Source: Clostridiales bacterium (GTDB lineage: Bacteria > Bacillota > Clostridia > Saccharofermentanales > Saccharofermentanaceae). From it: DNA of 35,744 bases. Numbering within the stretch: the stretch's first letter is position 1; every line of letters begins with the position of its first letter. The notes beneath the pieces are model-generated. The model had not been told where the DNA came from, made no database searches, and saw only the letters and a list, made by a program, of their open reading frames with translations. The stretch is from contig JAFWFV010000057.1 in assembly GCA_017515465.1 (NCBI GenBank), positions 1-35,744 of the forward strand. The letters run 5' to 3'. A program made the translations under genes and the position numbers. Shown piece by piece: positions 29,248 through 35,744 of this stretch.

Positions 29248-31995
29248 TTACCGTTCATAATTCGTAAATCCATTAAAATAATTCGGATTATCATTATCAC
29301 TAAATAAACTTCGCACACTAATATTATCTACGAATTTCTTTTTTTTATTGTTATTTCCAATACCTCCATATGCACACTCATCTATTAAATACCCTCTTAT
29401 TTTTGTACTAAGTGGGGAGTGGGGCAAACCATTCACTCTAGATTCATTAAAAATACTATCAAAGTAAGAATTCTTAATGCCACCGAGATCCAGGATATTT
29501 TCATATGTTTCCTTTATATGATTACTGTCTGTTTCTTCTCTCCAGCATTTCATCAGATCATCTCTTAGACACTTAAATACTTTCTTCGCCTTAGAAGGAT
29601 TATGCTTGATCTGCAATAATGCCTGAGTGTTTGGATAAGTTAATTCCAGAACAGCCTTAGGGCATTTTCCTCTAAAACCTCTCATTAGTTGCTGGGAATA
29701 CCGTCCCGCTATACCAACTGCTGCTTTTATTGCAGTTGCGATCTGAACATTAACTCTATCATCATCACTTGCCTTTCCTTCAAAGTACGTCTGGTAAGAT
29801 TTTATATCACCTTTCTTTGCACCACTATTGATGATTTTTTCGAATGATCTTATTACAGCTTCGTCATCCTTGAGATCAATCATTGCATTTTCCAGGAAAT
29901 AGTCATCGGCAAATGATTGCGATAAATATACATCAATGTCCTGACTCTTCAAATCACCAGGTTTAAGAAAAGGATTGCTGTCCTTTTGATGATAGTATGA
30001 TGCTATATCCATTCCAGTATTAATGATCAACACTTTGGCTTCTTTCCCATCATCAAAGATATTGTTGTCACCAGTAATAGCAAATAATTCTATGGCCTCT
30101 TTATGCGCTTTGATTGCATCTAATTCTTCCCTGTTGCGTAACAACAGTTTCAGATCATCTGTTGATGGAACAGAGCTGTCGTTTACGGTTTTTAGAGCAT
30201 CATCAACTGCTTTTTGACGTTTATTCAACAGTTCTTCAATATTGCTTCCCCCTGCCTCAGAACAATTGCTGTAAATCTTCACAACCGCTACAGTATCACC
30301 ATCAAAATCACCGTCAAAGCTTTTTGCAACAACGGGATTGATGGCCACTCCGGTAAGATCGCTATCGATTCTTGACACTTTCATATATCTGACATTTGAA
30401 TCTCGAAGCACAGGATCACGCCACAAAAGGACATAATCATCTTCCATGATTTTTAGTTTGTCGGCGATTTGCTCACTAACAGCTACAGACCCGATGCCAA
30501 GTCTGGGATCAGGCGTCCAAATTGCCGTTGCCGAATTCTTTACTGCATGTGTCATTAACATGCTCTTAAATAAATTTTCTTTTTTGTACGTCAAATGTGG
30601 CACCTTAATATCATCAGTGTTATCATCCTGATCATTACCGGATTTCTGATTGTCTATCTTGACTTCGCTGGTATATGAAACGTCATATAAATATCTCTTT
30701 TTGAGAGTGTTCCTGATCATTTCGTATTCGTCGTTGATCTTTTTTTCATCATCTGACTTAAGTATTCGCCGATAATGCTCGGTTATATCATCCTCCACAG
30801 TTCTGCCGGTATCATCAACAAACCCGGGACGAAGATGAAGTGGAATAAAAGTAATATTAACGGGTTTATTCACTGTGGGATAATACGAATAACAAATTGG
30901 TGCATCAAAGTGAAGGACTGCATCTGATAGAACATCTATTATCTCTTCATTTATATCTATTTTCAACTTATCTTCCTCAGAATCATCAAATTCGTATCCT
31001 CTTTCGATGATAGTTTTTTTTATGACGGATAATATCTCCTTTGCCGTGAAAGCATCTACCTTTCTTCTTCTAATCTTACTTGTCTCGATTGATACTTGTA
31101 ATTGCTTTTCTTTCCTATTAATCAAAACATAACTAATACTAATATCTAATAAATAATTAAATGCAGTCTCATAACTCGTATTACAATAAACAGAATTAAG
31201 GATATAGATGGCATCGGCAGTATCGATCATAGCTCTTTCGCCACTCCCATAAAAATACTTCAACATATTCTCAGCATCCTTTGAGCATAGAGCCCAAGAC
31301 AACTGAGGAGAGGCTTTACGGGATCTATTATTAACATAATCCTCCTCTGTGTAGATCTTCGTCTTCTTGTCAGCAAATTGACGTGTAATAATGTACTGGG
31401 CTTCACCTATTATCTGCCCTATTTCTACATCATCATCTTTGAGAACATGGGGGGTAGACATCAACTCCCTTGCTGTAGCACCGTTAAATCTTGAGAGACC
31501 GGAATACGGTGAAGCAATTACATCTAATCCGGGATTATATTTGAAGACTTTATGAAGTTTGAATAGAGGATCTTCCTCATTTATCTCCTTGTCCGGATCA
31601 ACTATTATAGAAATGACTCCTTTATTCCCTCCACGATCCAGCATCTTATCACCGATCTTAAGAGGACGTAATTGTCCTGGATTCATTGCATCAGGAACTT
31701 TATGATCATTAGCGAATCTTTTAGAAACAACAAATCCATCTTCCATGTTCCATCCGCCACAAGTCATAAGTGCAGTTTGAACAGGTTCCGTAATGCTATA
31801 GGCACGCATCAGATTGGAAAACACCATCTGGTTCCTGTCGAATGGATTATATTTTGAATAAGCTTTCAAAAATTCGTGCCCGAAAATAGGGGTTCTGGCT
31901 TTTTGCTTGTCATTTGTCGGAATTATATATCCATCTGTGTCAACCTTGGCCCCTTCTGCAAGGTATCTTACTATTCCCTGTTTATTTCCTGATGT
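29248..31995 (-). CDS. Single-chain two-barrel DNA-dependent RNA polymerase (YonO-like), 5'-truncated
   Basis: The formal start is TTG 31869 (873 residues, used for numbering), but it has no ribosome site, and good coding reads on for 42 more codons to 31995. Beta-like parts: upstream KQGIVRYLAEGAKVDTDGYI resembles the stretch after TPEG in RpoB; FDRNQMVFSNLMRAYSITEP (10-29) matches RpoB DANRALMGxNMQRQAVP; GGWNMEDGFVVSKR gives E43 D44; KIGDKMLDRGGNKGVIS gives both active-site lysines, K75 and K83. Beta'-like parts: LLWRDPVLRDSNVRY (481-495) matches NRAPTLHR; SFDGDFDGDTVAV holds the Mg2+-binding D521, D523, D525; SGAKKGDIKSYQ (682-693) resembles the bridge helix; IATAIKAAVGIAGRYSQQL (710-728) resembles the trigger-loop region. 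Only 31 residues separate the ED and GDKM motifs, far fewer than in RpoB, so this is a minimal enzyme rather than fused core subunits. It is co-transcribed with the helicase. Confidence 0.88.
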   Translation of the reverse strand, partial: TSGNKQGIVRYLAEGAKVDTDGYIIPTNDKQKARTPIFGHEFLKAYSKYNPFDRNQMVFSNLMRAYSITEPVQTALMTCGGWNMEDGFVVSKRFANDHKVPDAMNPGQLRPLKIGDKMLDRGGNKGVISIIVDPDKEINEEDPLFKLHKVFKYNPGLDVIASPYSGLSRFNGATARELMSTPHVLKDDDVEIGQIIGEAQYIITRQFADKKTKIYTEEDYVNNRSRKASPQLSWALCSKDAENMLKYFYGSGERAMIDTADAIYILNSVYCNTSYETAFNYLLDISISYVLINRKEKQLQVSIETSKIRRRKVDAFTAKEILSVIKKTIIERGYEFDDSEEDKLKIDINEEIIDVLSDAVLHFDAPICYSYYPTVNKPVNITFIPLHLRPGFVDDTGRTVEDDITEHYRRILKSDDEKKINDEYEMIRNTLKKRYLYDVSYTSEVKIDNQKSGNDQDDNTDDIKVPHLTYKKENLFKSMLMTHAVKNSATAIWTPDPRLGIGSVAVSEQIADKLKIMEDDYVLLWRDPVLRDSNVRYMKVSRIDSDLTGVAINPVVAKSFDGDFDGDTVAVVKIYSNCSEAGGSNIEELLNKRQKAVDDALKTVNDSSVPSTDDLKLLLRNREELDAIKAHKEAIELFAITGDNNIFDDGKEAKVLIINTGMDIASYYHQKDSNPFLKPGDLKSQDIDVYLSQSFADDYFLENAMIDLKDDEAVIRSFEKIINSGAKKGDIKSYQTYFEGKASDDDRVNVQIATAIKAAVGIAGRYSQQLMRGFRGKCPKAVLELTYPNTQALLQIKHNPSKAKKVFKCLRDDLMKCWREETDSNHIKETYENILDLGGIKNSYFDSIFNESRVNGLPHSPLSTKIRGYLIDECAYGGIGNNNKKKKFVDNISVRSLFSDNDNPNYFNGFTNYER

Positions 31996-31998
31996 CTA
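31985..31998. other. Head-to-head junction of two truncated genes
   Basis: On the minus strand the polymerase frame is open until a TAG at 31998-31996. On the plus strand the AAA+ frame is open from the same point (PDVYDTICDL). There is no spacer, promoter or ribosome site for either. Base composition also changes here, AT-rich to the left and near 47% GC to the right. This marks a rearrangement breakpoint or an assembly join. Confidence 0.7.
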
Positions 31999-32017
31999 CG
32001 ACACCATATGTGATCTG

Positions 32018-34606
32018 ATGAAGACAAATTTCGCTGCAAAAGCCTGCCAGGCAGCGCCGGATGAGATCACTATGCATCAGTTCCAGGAAATGTTTCTGGA
32101 AGGCAAAAGACACGAGAACGTTCAAGGATCGGTTGCCAGGGTCGTAGACTCTTCGAGGCTCTGGACATACTACCTGAATCCTGATGAAGAGAAGACCCTT
32201 CCGTTTACAATGGAAGAACTGATCGCATCTGAAGATGTTCCCGTTCTCGATATCTACGACAAGAGCTTCTCTGATGAACTTGTCAACATAACGGAACACC
32301 GCCTCAGTGCCTGTGATAATGTAAACCTTATTCATTACATTATATCAGGCAACAGCCGTCAGGCAGAGTTCCAGCTGGCTAATGCTCTCGTTGGCACGCT
32401 GGTCAACTCCAACCGTCTGAGCAGCAGACGTATCGTTTATCTCAGCGATCTGTCTCCCAAGATATACTCGAAGAATCACTACTTTGAGACTATCATTGAG
32501 AATAACTATGGCGGAACCGTAGTTATCGATCTGACCGAAAAATTCGGTGATTCAGCTTCAGAATACCTTACCGCATGCAGATACCTCAATAATCTGTTCA
32601 AGAAGCACTGCAACAAGTGTCTGTTCATCTTTACCTATGATATAAATGCTACAGGCTATTCCTACTATCTCCTTCCTGAGATCAGGAAGTTTGTACTCAC
32701 ATTGCCTCTCAAGGAAGGAGAGGGCAACAGACGTGCAGCTTCAGCATATTTGAAGACACTTATCAGGAATTCTGAATATGCAAAGTTCGTAAAACATACA
32801 AATGAGTATATGAAGCTGTTCGAAGGCTCTCATTTTTCCCAGACAGATGTTCTGGATGCTTTCGAGAAGTTCGGCCCCTGGTGCATGAACAAGATGTTGA
32901 ATGATATCTATGATTTTGACATCTCTGACGAGTTCTCCCTTGACAGGGAAAACGACGCGGAATCAGCATCCAAGCTCCTGGACGGTCTCATAGGTCTGGA
33001 TATCGTCAAGAAACAGATAGCAAGTATCATTGCATCTGACATTGTCGAGAAAGAGCGCCGCAAACATGGTGACGATTATCAGTCGATATCGTCACACATG
33101 ATCTTTGCAGGCAATCCCGGATCAGCCAAGACCACAGTTGCAAAGCTCTTTGCCGGCATCGCAAAGCAGAAGAATATCCTCAAGAGCGGCGTGTTCGTTG
33201 AGCGCAGCGGAACAGACCTGAATGGTCCTTTCTGCGTTCCTGCCATCAGGGAAGCCTTCATAGCTGCACGTGGCGGCGTTCTGTTCATAGACGAAGCCTA
33301 TGCCATTGAGCTCCGTGATGCGGTAACTACACTTCTCCAGGAAATAGAAAACCAGAGAGATAATGTTATCGTTATCCTTGCCGGCTACAGTGACAGGATG
33401 CATGCATTCCTGGAACGTAATGAAGGCCTCAAGAGCAGGATACCTCACTGGGTTGATTTTCCTGACTATTCAACAGCCGAGCTGACAGAGATCTTCAAAT
33501 ACATGATGGACAGACGCGGCATGAAGGCTGACGATGATGCCATCAAGTCAGCAAGTCAGATATTCGACAGGGTCAGGATCCTCGAGAACTTCGGTAACGG
33601 CAGGTATGTCCGTAACCTGATCGACCGTGCGGTCCTCAACCAGTCTTCAAGATTGATGTCATCCTATGAATGTGCTGACAGCATTCCTACAAGTGAACTC
33701 TACAGGATCACGGCAGATGACATCAGCAGTCTCCACGAAGGCTTGAAGGAAGCCAGAGAGCCCGGTGCTGCCAAGAAAGAGCTCGATTCCATGATCGGCC
33801 TTGCATCAGCTAAGGAAGTCATCAACAAGGCTATTGCCAAGTTTAAGCTCGACAAGATGTGCATGGACAAGGGCATACCCAGGACCAGAGGCGCAATGCA
33901 TATGGTCTTTACCGGCAATCCCGGAACTGCAAAGACAACTGTTGCCAGGCTGTGTGCAGAGATACTGAGTGATGAGAAGATCCTCTCTACAGGCAGCTTT
34001 GTCGAGGTCGGCAGAGCAGATCTGGTCGGTGACCATGTTGGTGCCACAGCCAGGATCGTCAAGAAGAAGTTCCGCGAAGCACAGGGCGGTGTACTGTTCA
34101 TTGATGAAGCATACTCACTTTGTGACCATTATGAAGGCAGCTTTGGTGATGAAGCCATCAACACCATCGTTCAGGAAATGGAAAACCACCGTGAAGATGT
34201 TGTTGTCATCTTTGCAGGATATCCTCAGCCCATGAAGGACTTCCTGGAACGCAACCCCGGAATGAGATCAAGGATCGCATTCTATGTTGACTTTGAAGAC
34301 TATACTACTGATGAACTCTGTCAGATCACTCAGCTGATGCTCTCCAGAAAGCAGATGTCCATAACTGATCAGGCTATGGACAAGCTCCGCAGCAACTATG
34401 ATTCCGCACGTGTCAGCAATGACTACGGCAACGGCAGATATGTCAGAAAGCTTCTGGAAGAAGCAGAGATGAATCAGGCCAGAAGGATCATCGGGCTGCC
34501 TCTCGATGAACAGACAACAGAAGTCATTACGACTATTGATGCCTCTGACATTCCTGAATTCACTACAACAAAGAAGACAACTTACAAAATGGGCTTTGCA
34601 AGTTGA
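32018..34606 (+). CDS. Double AAA+ ATPase of the CbxX/CfxQ (SpoVK-like) family, probably 5'-truncated
   Basis: 862 residues from the first in-frame ATG. Residues 1-310 form an unrecognised N-terminal region with strand-helix alternation (RRIVYLSDLSPKIY; GGTVVIDLTEKF), perhaps a degenerate nucleotide-binding fold. Two CbxX-type AAA+ modules follow. Module 1 has FAGNPGSAKTTVAK, GVLFIDEAYA and RNEGLKSRIPHWVDF (arginine finger). Module 2 has FTGNPGTAKTTVAR, GVLFIDEAYS and RNPGMRSRIAFYVDF. Both Walker A and B boxes are intact. Family members remodel protein partners. The open frame reaches back to the junction near 31988 and has no ribosome site at 32018, so the true start was probably lost; the further upstream frame to 31907 is antisense to the polymerase gene and should not be trusted. 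A strong terminator follows. Confidence 0.82.
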   Translation: MKTNFAAKACQAAPDEITMHQFQEMFLEGKRHENVQGSVARVVDSSRLWTYYLNPDEEKTLPFTMEELIASEDVPVLDIYDKSFSDELVNITEHRLSACDNVNLIHYIISGNSRQAEFQLANALVGTLVNSNRLSSRRIVYLSDLSPKIYSKNHYFETIIENNYGGTVVIDLTEKFGDSASEYLTACRYLNNLFKKHCNKCLFIFTYDINATGYSYYLLPEIRKFVLTLPLKEGEGNRRAASAYLKTLIRNSEYAKFVKHTNEYMKLFEGSHFSQTDVLDAFEKFGPWCMNKMLNDIYDFDISDEFSLDRENDAESASKLLDGLIGLDIVKKQIASIIASDIVEKERRKHGDDYQSISSHMIFAGNPGSAKTTVAKLFAGIAKQKNILKSGVFVERSGTDLNGPFCVPAIREAFIAARGGVLFIDEAYAIELRDAVTTLLQEIENQRDNVIVILAGYSDRMHAFLERNEGLKSRIPHWVDFPDYSTAELTEIFKYMMDRRGMKADDDAIKSASQIFDRVRILENFGNGRYVRNLIDRAVLNQSSRLMSSYECADSIPTSELYRITADDISSLHEGLKEAREPGAAKKELDSMIGLASAKEVINKAIAKFKLDKMCMDKGIPRTRGAMHMVFTGNPGTAKTTVARLCAEILSDEKILSTGSFVEVGRADLVGDHVGATARIVKKKFREAQGGVLFIDEAYSLCDHYEGSFGDEAINTIVQEMENHREDVVVIFAGYPQPMKDFLERNPGMRSRIAFYVDFEDYTTDELCQITQLMLSRKQMSITDQAMDKLRSNYDSARVSNDYGNGRYVRKLLEEAEMNQARRIIGLPLDEQTTEVITTIDASDIPEFTTTKKTTYKMGFAS

Positions 34607-34624
34607 TTATAATTCAATGAAATC

Positions 34625-34662
34625 ATGTGGGGGTGCCCGAACAGCGGCACCCCCGCATTTTT
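34625..34662 (+). terminator. Strong intrinsic terminator after the AAA+ gene
   Basis: GGGGGTGCC (34629-34637) pairs perfectly with GGCACCCCC (34646-34654). The stem extends to ATGT/GCAT with one G-U pair, and a T5 tract is at 34658-34662. It separates the AAA+ gene from the GIY-YIG gene. Confidence 0.92.
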
Positions 34663-34709
34663 CATATACCCGCCCAAACAAATAACTATAATCTATAGGA
34701 GGTTTAACC

Positions 34710-35576
34710 ATGATTACACTTAACGATCTTTTCAACCTTAATGACCTTGATGAATACACTATCTGTCTGAACAACGACATCGAAGAAGATGTCTGTTCCC
34801 TGCTAGATCCAAATGAGACTCCCGAGAGAAAGGCCAGTCTGACCAAATATATCTCATGGAAGAAGTCCAATGGCATAAACAGGCACTTCAGGAAAATAGA
34901 TACTCCCAAGTGTCTGCAATTTCTGAGGATCAGAGGAACTGCCGATAAATGGCTGTTCCTGGGAGCATTTAAGTGCATGGGGTTCCATACTGACGGACAG
35001 GGAAATGAGATCTACGATCTGGAACGCATCTCAGATCATGAAAACTTCTCTGAACGTCTTATCGTCACTTATTGTAAGTCCAGCGGCGACAAGCAGGCCA
35101 AGCTCAACTGGGACAGATATCTGAGCATGGAGGTATGTGAGATCATGCCGGACATCTTTACCAGATCTTACAGACCCTTTCCGGGATACGACAGTATCAG
35201 ATTGTCATTCCCAGAGATGAAGCGTATCTTCAATACTCCTTACAGGAATTGGCAGGATGCGCTTTCTGTGATCAACGGCATCTATGTCATTGCTGATTCG
35301 AATACCGGTAAGTTATATGTCGGAAGTACATATGGCACCGACGGCTTATGGAACAGGTGGAAGTGTTACGTCAACACAAATGGCCACGGTGGTGATAAGG
35401 ACCTCAAGGCTCTTACCGATGCAGATCCTGATTATGCTGATAAGTATTTCCGGTTTACACTGATCGAATACTTCTTCAACATCAAAAATGGTCAGGATAA
35501 CAAAGAAGTTATCAAACGCGAGAGCTTCTGGAAGGAAGCCTTGCTTGCCAGATCTGCCGGTTATAACAATAACTGA
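34710..35576 (+). CDS. GIY-YIG nuclease-domain protein
   Basis: 288 residues from ATG 34710, with AGGAGG about 7 bases upstream. Residues 1-180 are an unrecognised, mainly helical region. The C-terminal GIY-YIG module shows NGIYVIADSNTGKLYVGSTYG (189-209, given in parts: GIY at 190-192, YVG at 203-205), the catalytic Arg216 in LWNRWKCY, His226, and the metal-binding Glu271 in IKRESFWKEAL. All key residues are present, so it should cut DNA. The plan (unknown N-terminal domain plus GIY-YIG) occurs in restriction-like and homing enzymes. No methylase is in the window. A terminator before it means it has its own promoter or relies on readthrough. Confidence 0.82.
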   Translation: MITLNDLFNLNDLDEYTICLNNDIEEDVCSLLDPNETPERKASLTKYISWKKSNGINRHFRKIDTPKCLQFLRIRGTADKWLFLGAFKCMGFHTDGQGNEIYDLERISDHENFSERLIVTYCKSSGDKQAKLNWDRYLSMEVCEIMPDIFTRSYRPFPGYDSIRLSFPEMKRIFNTPYRNWQDALSVINGIYVIADSNTGKLYVGSTYGTDGLWNRWKCYVNTNGHGGDKDLKALTDADPDYADKYFRFTLIEYFFNIKNGQDNKEVIKRESFWKEALLARSAGYNNN

Positions 35577-35603
35577 CAGTTACACTAAACCCAACGGGCA
35601 TCA

Positions 35604-35629
35604 TGATATGTACCCAGAATCCTGGACAC
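35604..35629 (-). repeat. Terminal inverted repeat of the right IS3 element
   Basis: Begins TGATATGTACCC and runs to CTGGACAC, the same TGA/CCC/(T)GGAC layout as the end at 113-138 but not the same sequence. It is the 3' (transposase-distal) end of an element that continues beyond the window. Confidence 0.6.
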
Positions 35630-35648
35630 ATAAATAATTGATTAAGTT

Positions 35649-35744
35649 TTAACAGATGGTTGCTTCCCTGTAAAGAGCAGGAGGCAACCATTCTGTTTTT
35701 GCCTGAATTCGTTTGTTGTTGTAATAATCTATGTACTTTGTTAC
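35649..35744 (-). CDS. IS3-family transposase, C-terminal end (partial)
   Basis: The minus-strand frame enters from outside the window as TKYIDYYNNKRIQAK, then WLPPALYREATIC, and stops at 35649-35651. The YIDYYNNKRIQ...P(V/A)xYR pattern is the C-terminus of an IS3-family (IS150-like) DDE transposase. Only 31 residues are visible. It is oriented so that its 3' end faces the GIY-YIG gene. Confidence 0.85.
   Translation of the reverse strand, partial: VTKYIDYYNNKRIQAKTEWLPPALYREATIC
35652..35700 (+). terminator. Terminator-like stem-loop inside the right transposase 3' codons
   Basis: ATGGTTGCTTCC (35656-35667) pairs with GGAGGCAACCAT (35680-35691) with a single G-U, and AACAGA/TCTGTT extends it past a one-base bulge. 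T5 follows at 35696-35700 on the plus strand. It would end plus-strand transcripts from the GIY-YIG gene and shield the IS from antisense reading. Confidence 0.75.

Noticed and set aside
29248..31869. Polymerase protein as a fragment or fusion of the host rpoB/rpoC genes
   Set aside because: The motif spacing is far too short (31 residues between ED and GDKM), most host-subunit domains are absent, and the sequence between motifs does not resemble core subunits. A separate minimal polymerase lineage fits better.
31907..32017. N-terminal extension of the AAA+ protein (TTG start at 31907)
   Set aside because: This stretch is antisense to well-conserved polymerase codons and has no ribosome site, so it is a shadow reading frame.
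31982..32335. 117-codon minus-strand open frame
   Set aside because: It is the complement of the AAA+ coding sequence and shows no recognisable protein pattern or continuity with the polymerase.
34687..34692. TATAAT as promoter of the GIY-YIG gene
   Set aside because: Transcription would start inside the AGGAGG ribosome site and no -35 fits, so it is probably a chance match.
1..35744. tRNA or rRNA genes
   Set aside because: No T-loop GTTCGA/anticodon-arm arrangements or rRNA core sequences were seen in the intergenic regions on either strand.

Overview
The window looks like a contig from a low-to-middle GC Gram-positive anaerobe, most likely Bacillota, class Clostridia, possibly a gut or rumen Lachnospiraceae relative. 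Evidence: strong GGAGG ribosome binding sites with some GTG starts, many lipoproteins, two-component and ECF-sigma signalling, TGn-TATAAT promoters, and IS3-family elements. Both window ends lie inside the 3' ends of two different IS3-family insertion sequences (1-138 on +, 35604-35744 on -), so the contig was probably broken at repeated IS copies.

Layout. 139-4611 (all -): fucO-type lactaldehyde reductase, then a tightly packed run of alpha/beta hydrolase, DHH phosphoesterase, two GNAT acetyltransferases and a glyoxalase-fold protein. 4737-6490 (+): YczE/YitT-type membrane protein and a membrane-anchored HAD phosphatase. 6514-10185 (-): an ABC ATPase and large FtsX-type permease preceded by a clear yybP-ykoY (Mn2+) riboswitch with its own intrinsic terminator. 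10271-11589 (-): phosphoribosyltransferase and zinc-ribbon membrane protein. 11720-14991 (-): membrane-anchored XRE regulator, two-part solute-binding-like lipoprotein and ECF sigma factor, likely one signalling operon. 15177-19283 (-): small membrane protein, PAF-acetylhydrolase-like hydrolase, and a histidine kinase/response regulator pair. 19419-21802 (+): MBOAT O-acyltransferase with its SGNH-type partner, divergent from the two-component genes. 21962-23705 (-): zinc-ribbon/PH-like protein and transglutaminase lipoprotein. 23869-26022 (+): a second lipoprotein of the two-part family.

26023-26456 is a scrapyard: a 5' fragment of a DUF4143-type ATPase gene, three 21-base direct repeats about 33 bases apart, and an internally deleted remnant of the lipoprotein gene just upstream.

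The most unusual part is 26457-31995 (-), an AT-rich two-gene unit. The upstream gene encodes a single-chain, two-barrel DNA-dependent RNA polymerase of the multisubunit (beta/beta') superfamily. The beta-type motifs (ED, GDKM, GNKGV) and the beta'-type motifs (RDPVLR, DFDGD, bridge-helix-like SGAKKG) all sit in one polypeptide. The downstream gene encodes a RecQ-like helicase with a long unrecognised C-terminal half. This resembles the YonO class of single-polypeptide RNA polymerases, here paired with a helicase. At about 31985-31998 the polymerase frame runs directly into the 5' side of an opposite-facing gene for a double-AAA+ CbxX/CfxQ protein. Neither gene has a start signal or promoter there, so both look 5'-truncated by a rearrangement or by an assembly chimera. 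A GIY-YIG nuclease gene follows (34710-35576).

No tRNA, rRNA or CRISPR array was seen. All assignments come from reading motifs, without database searches.
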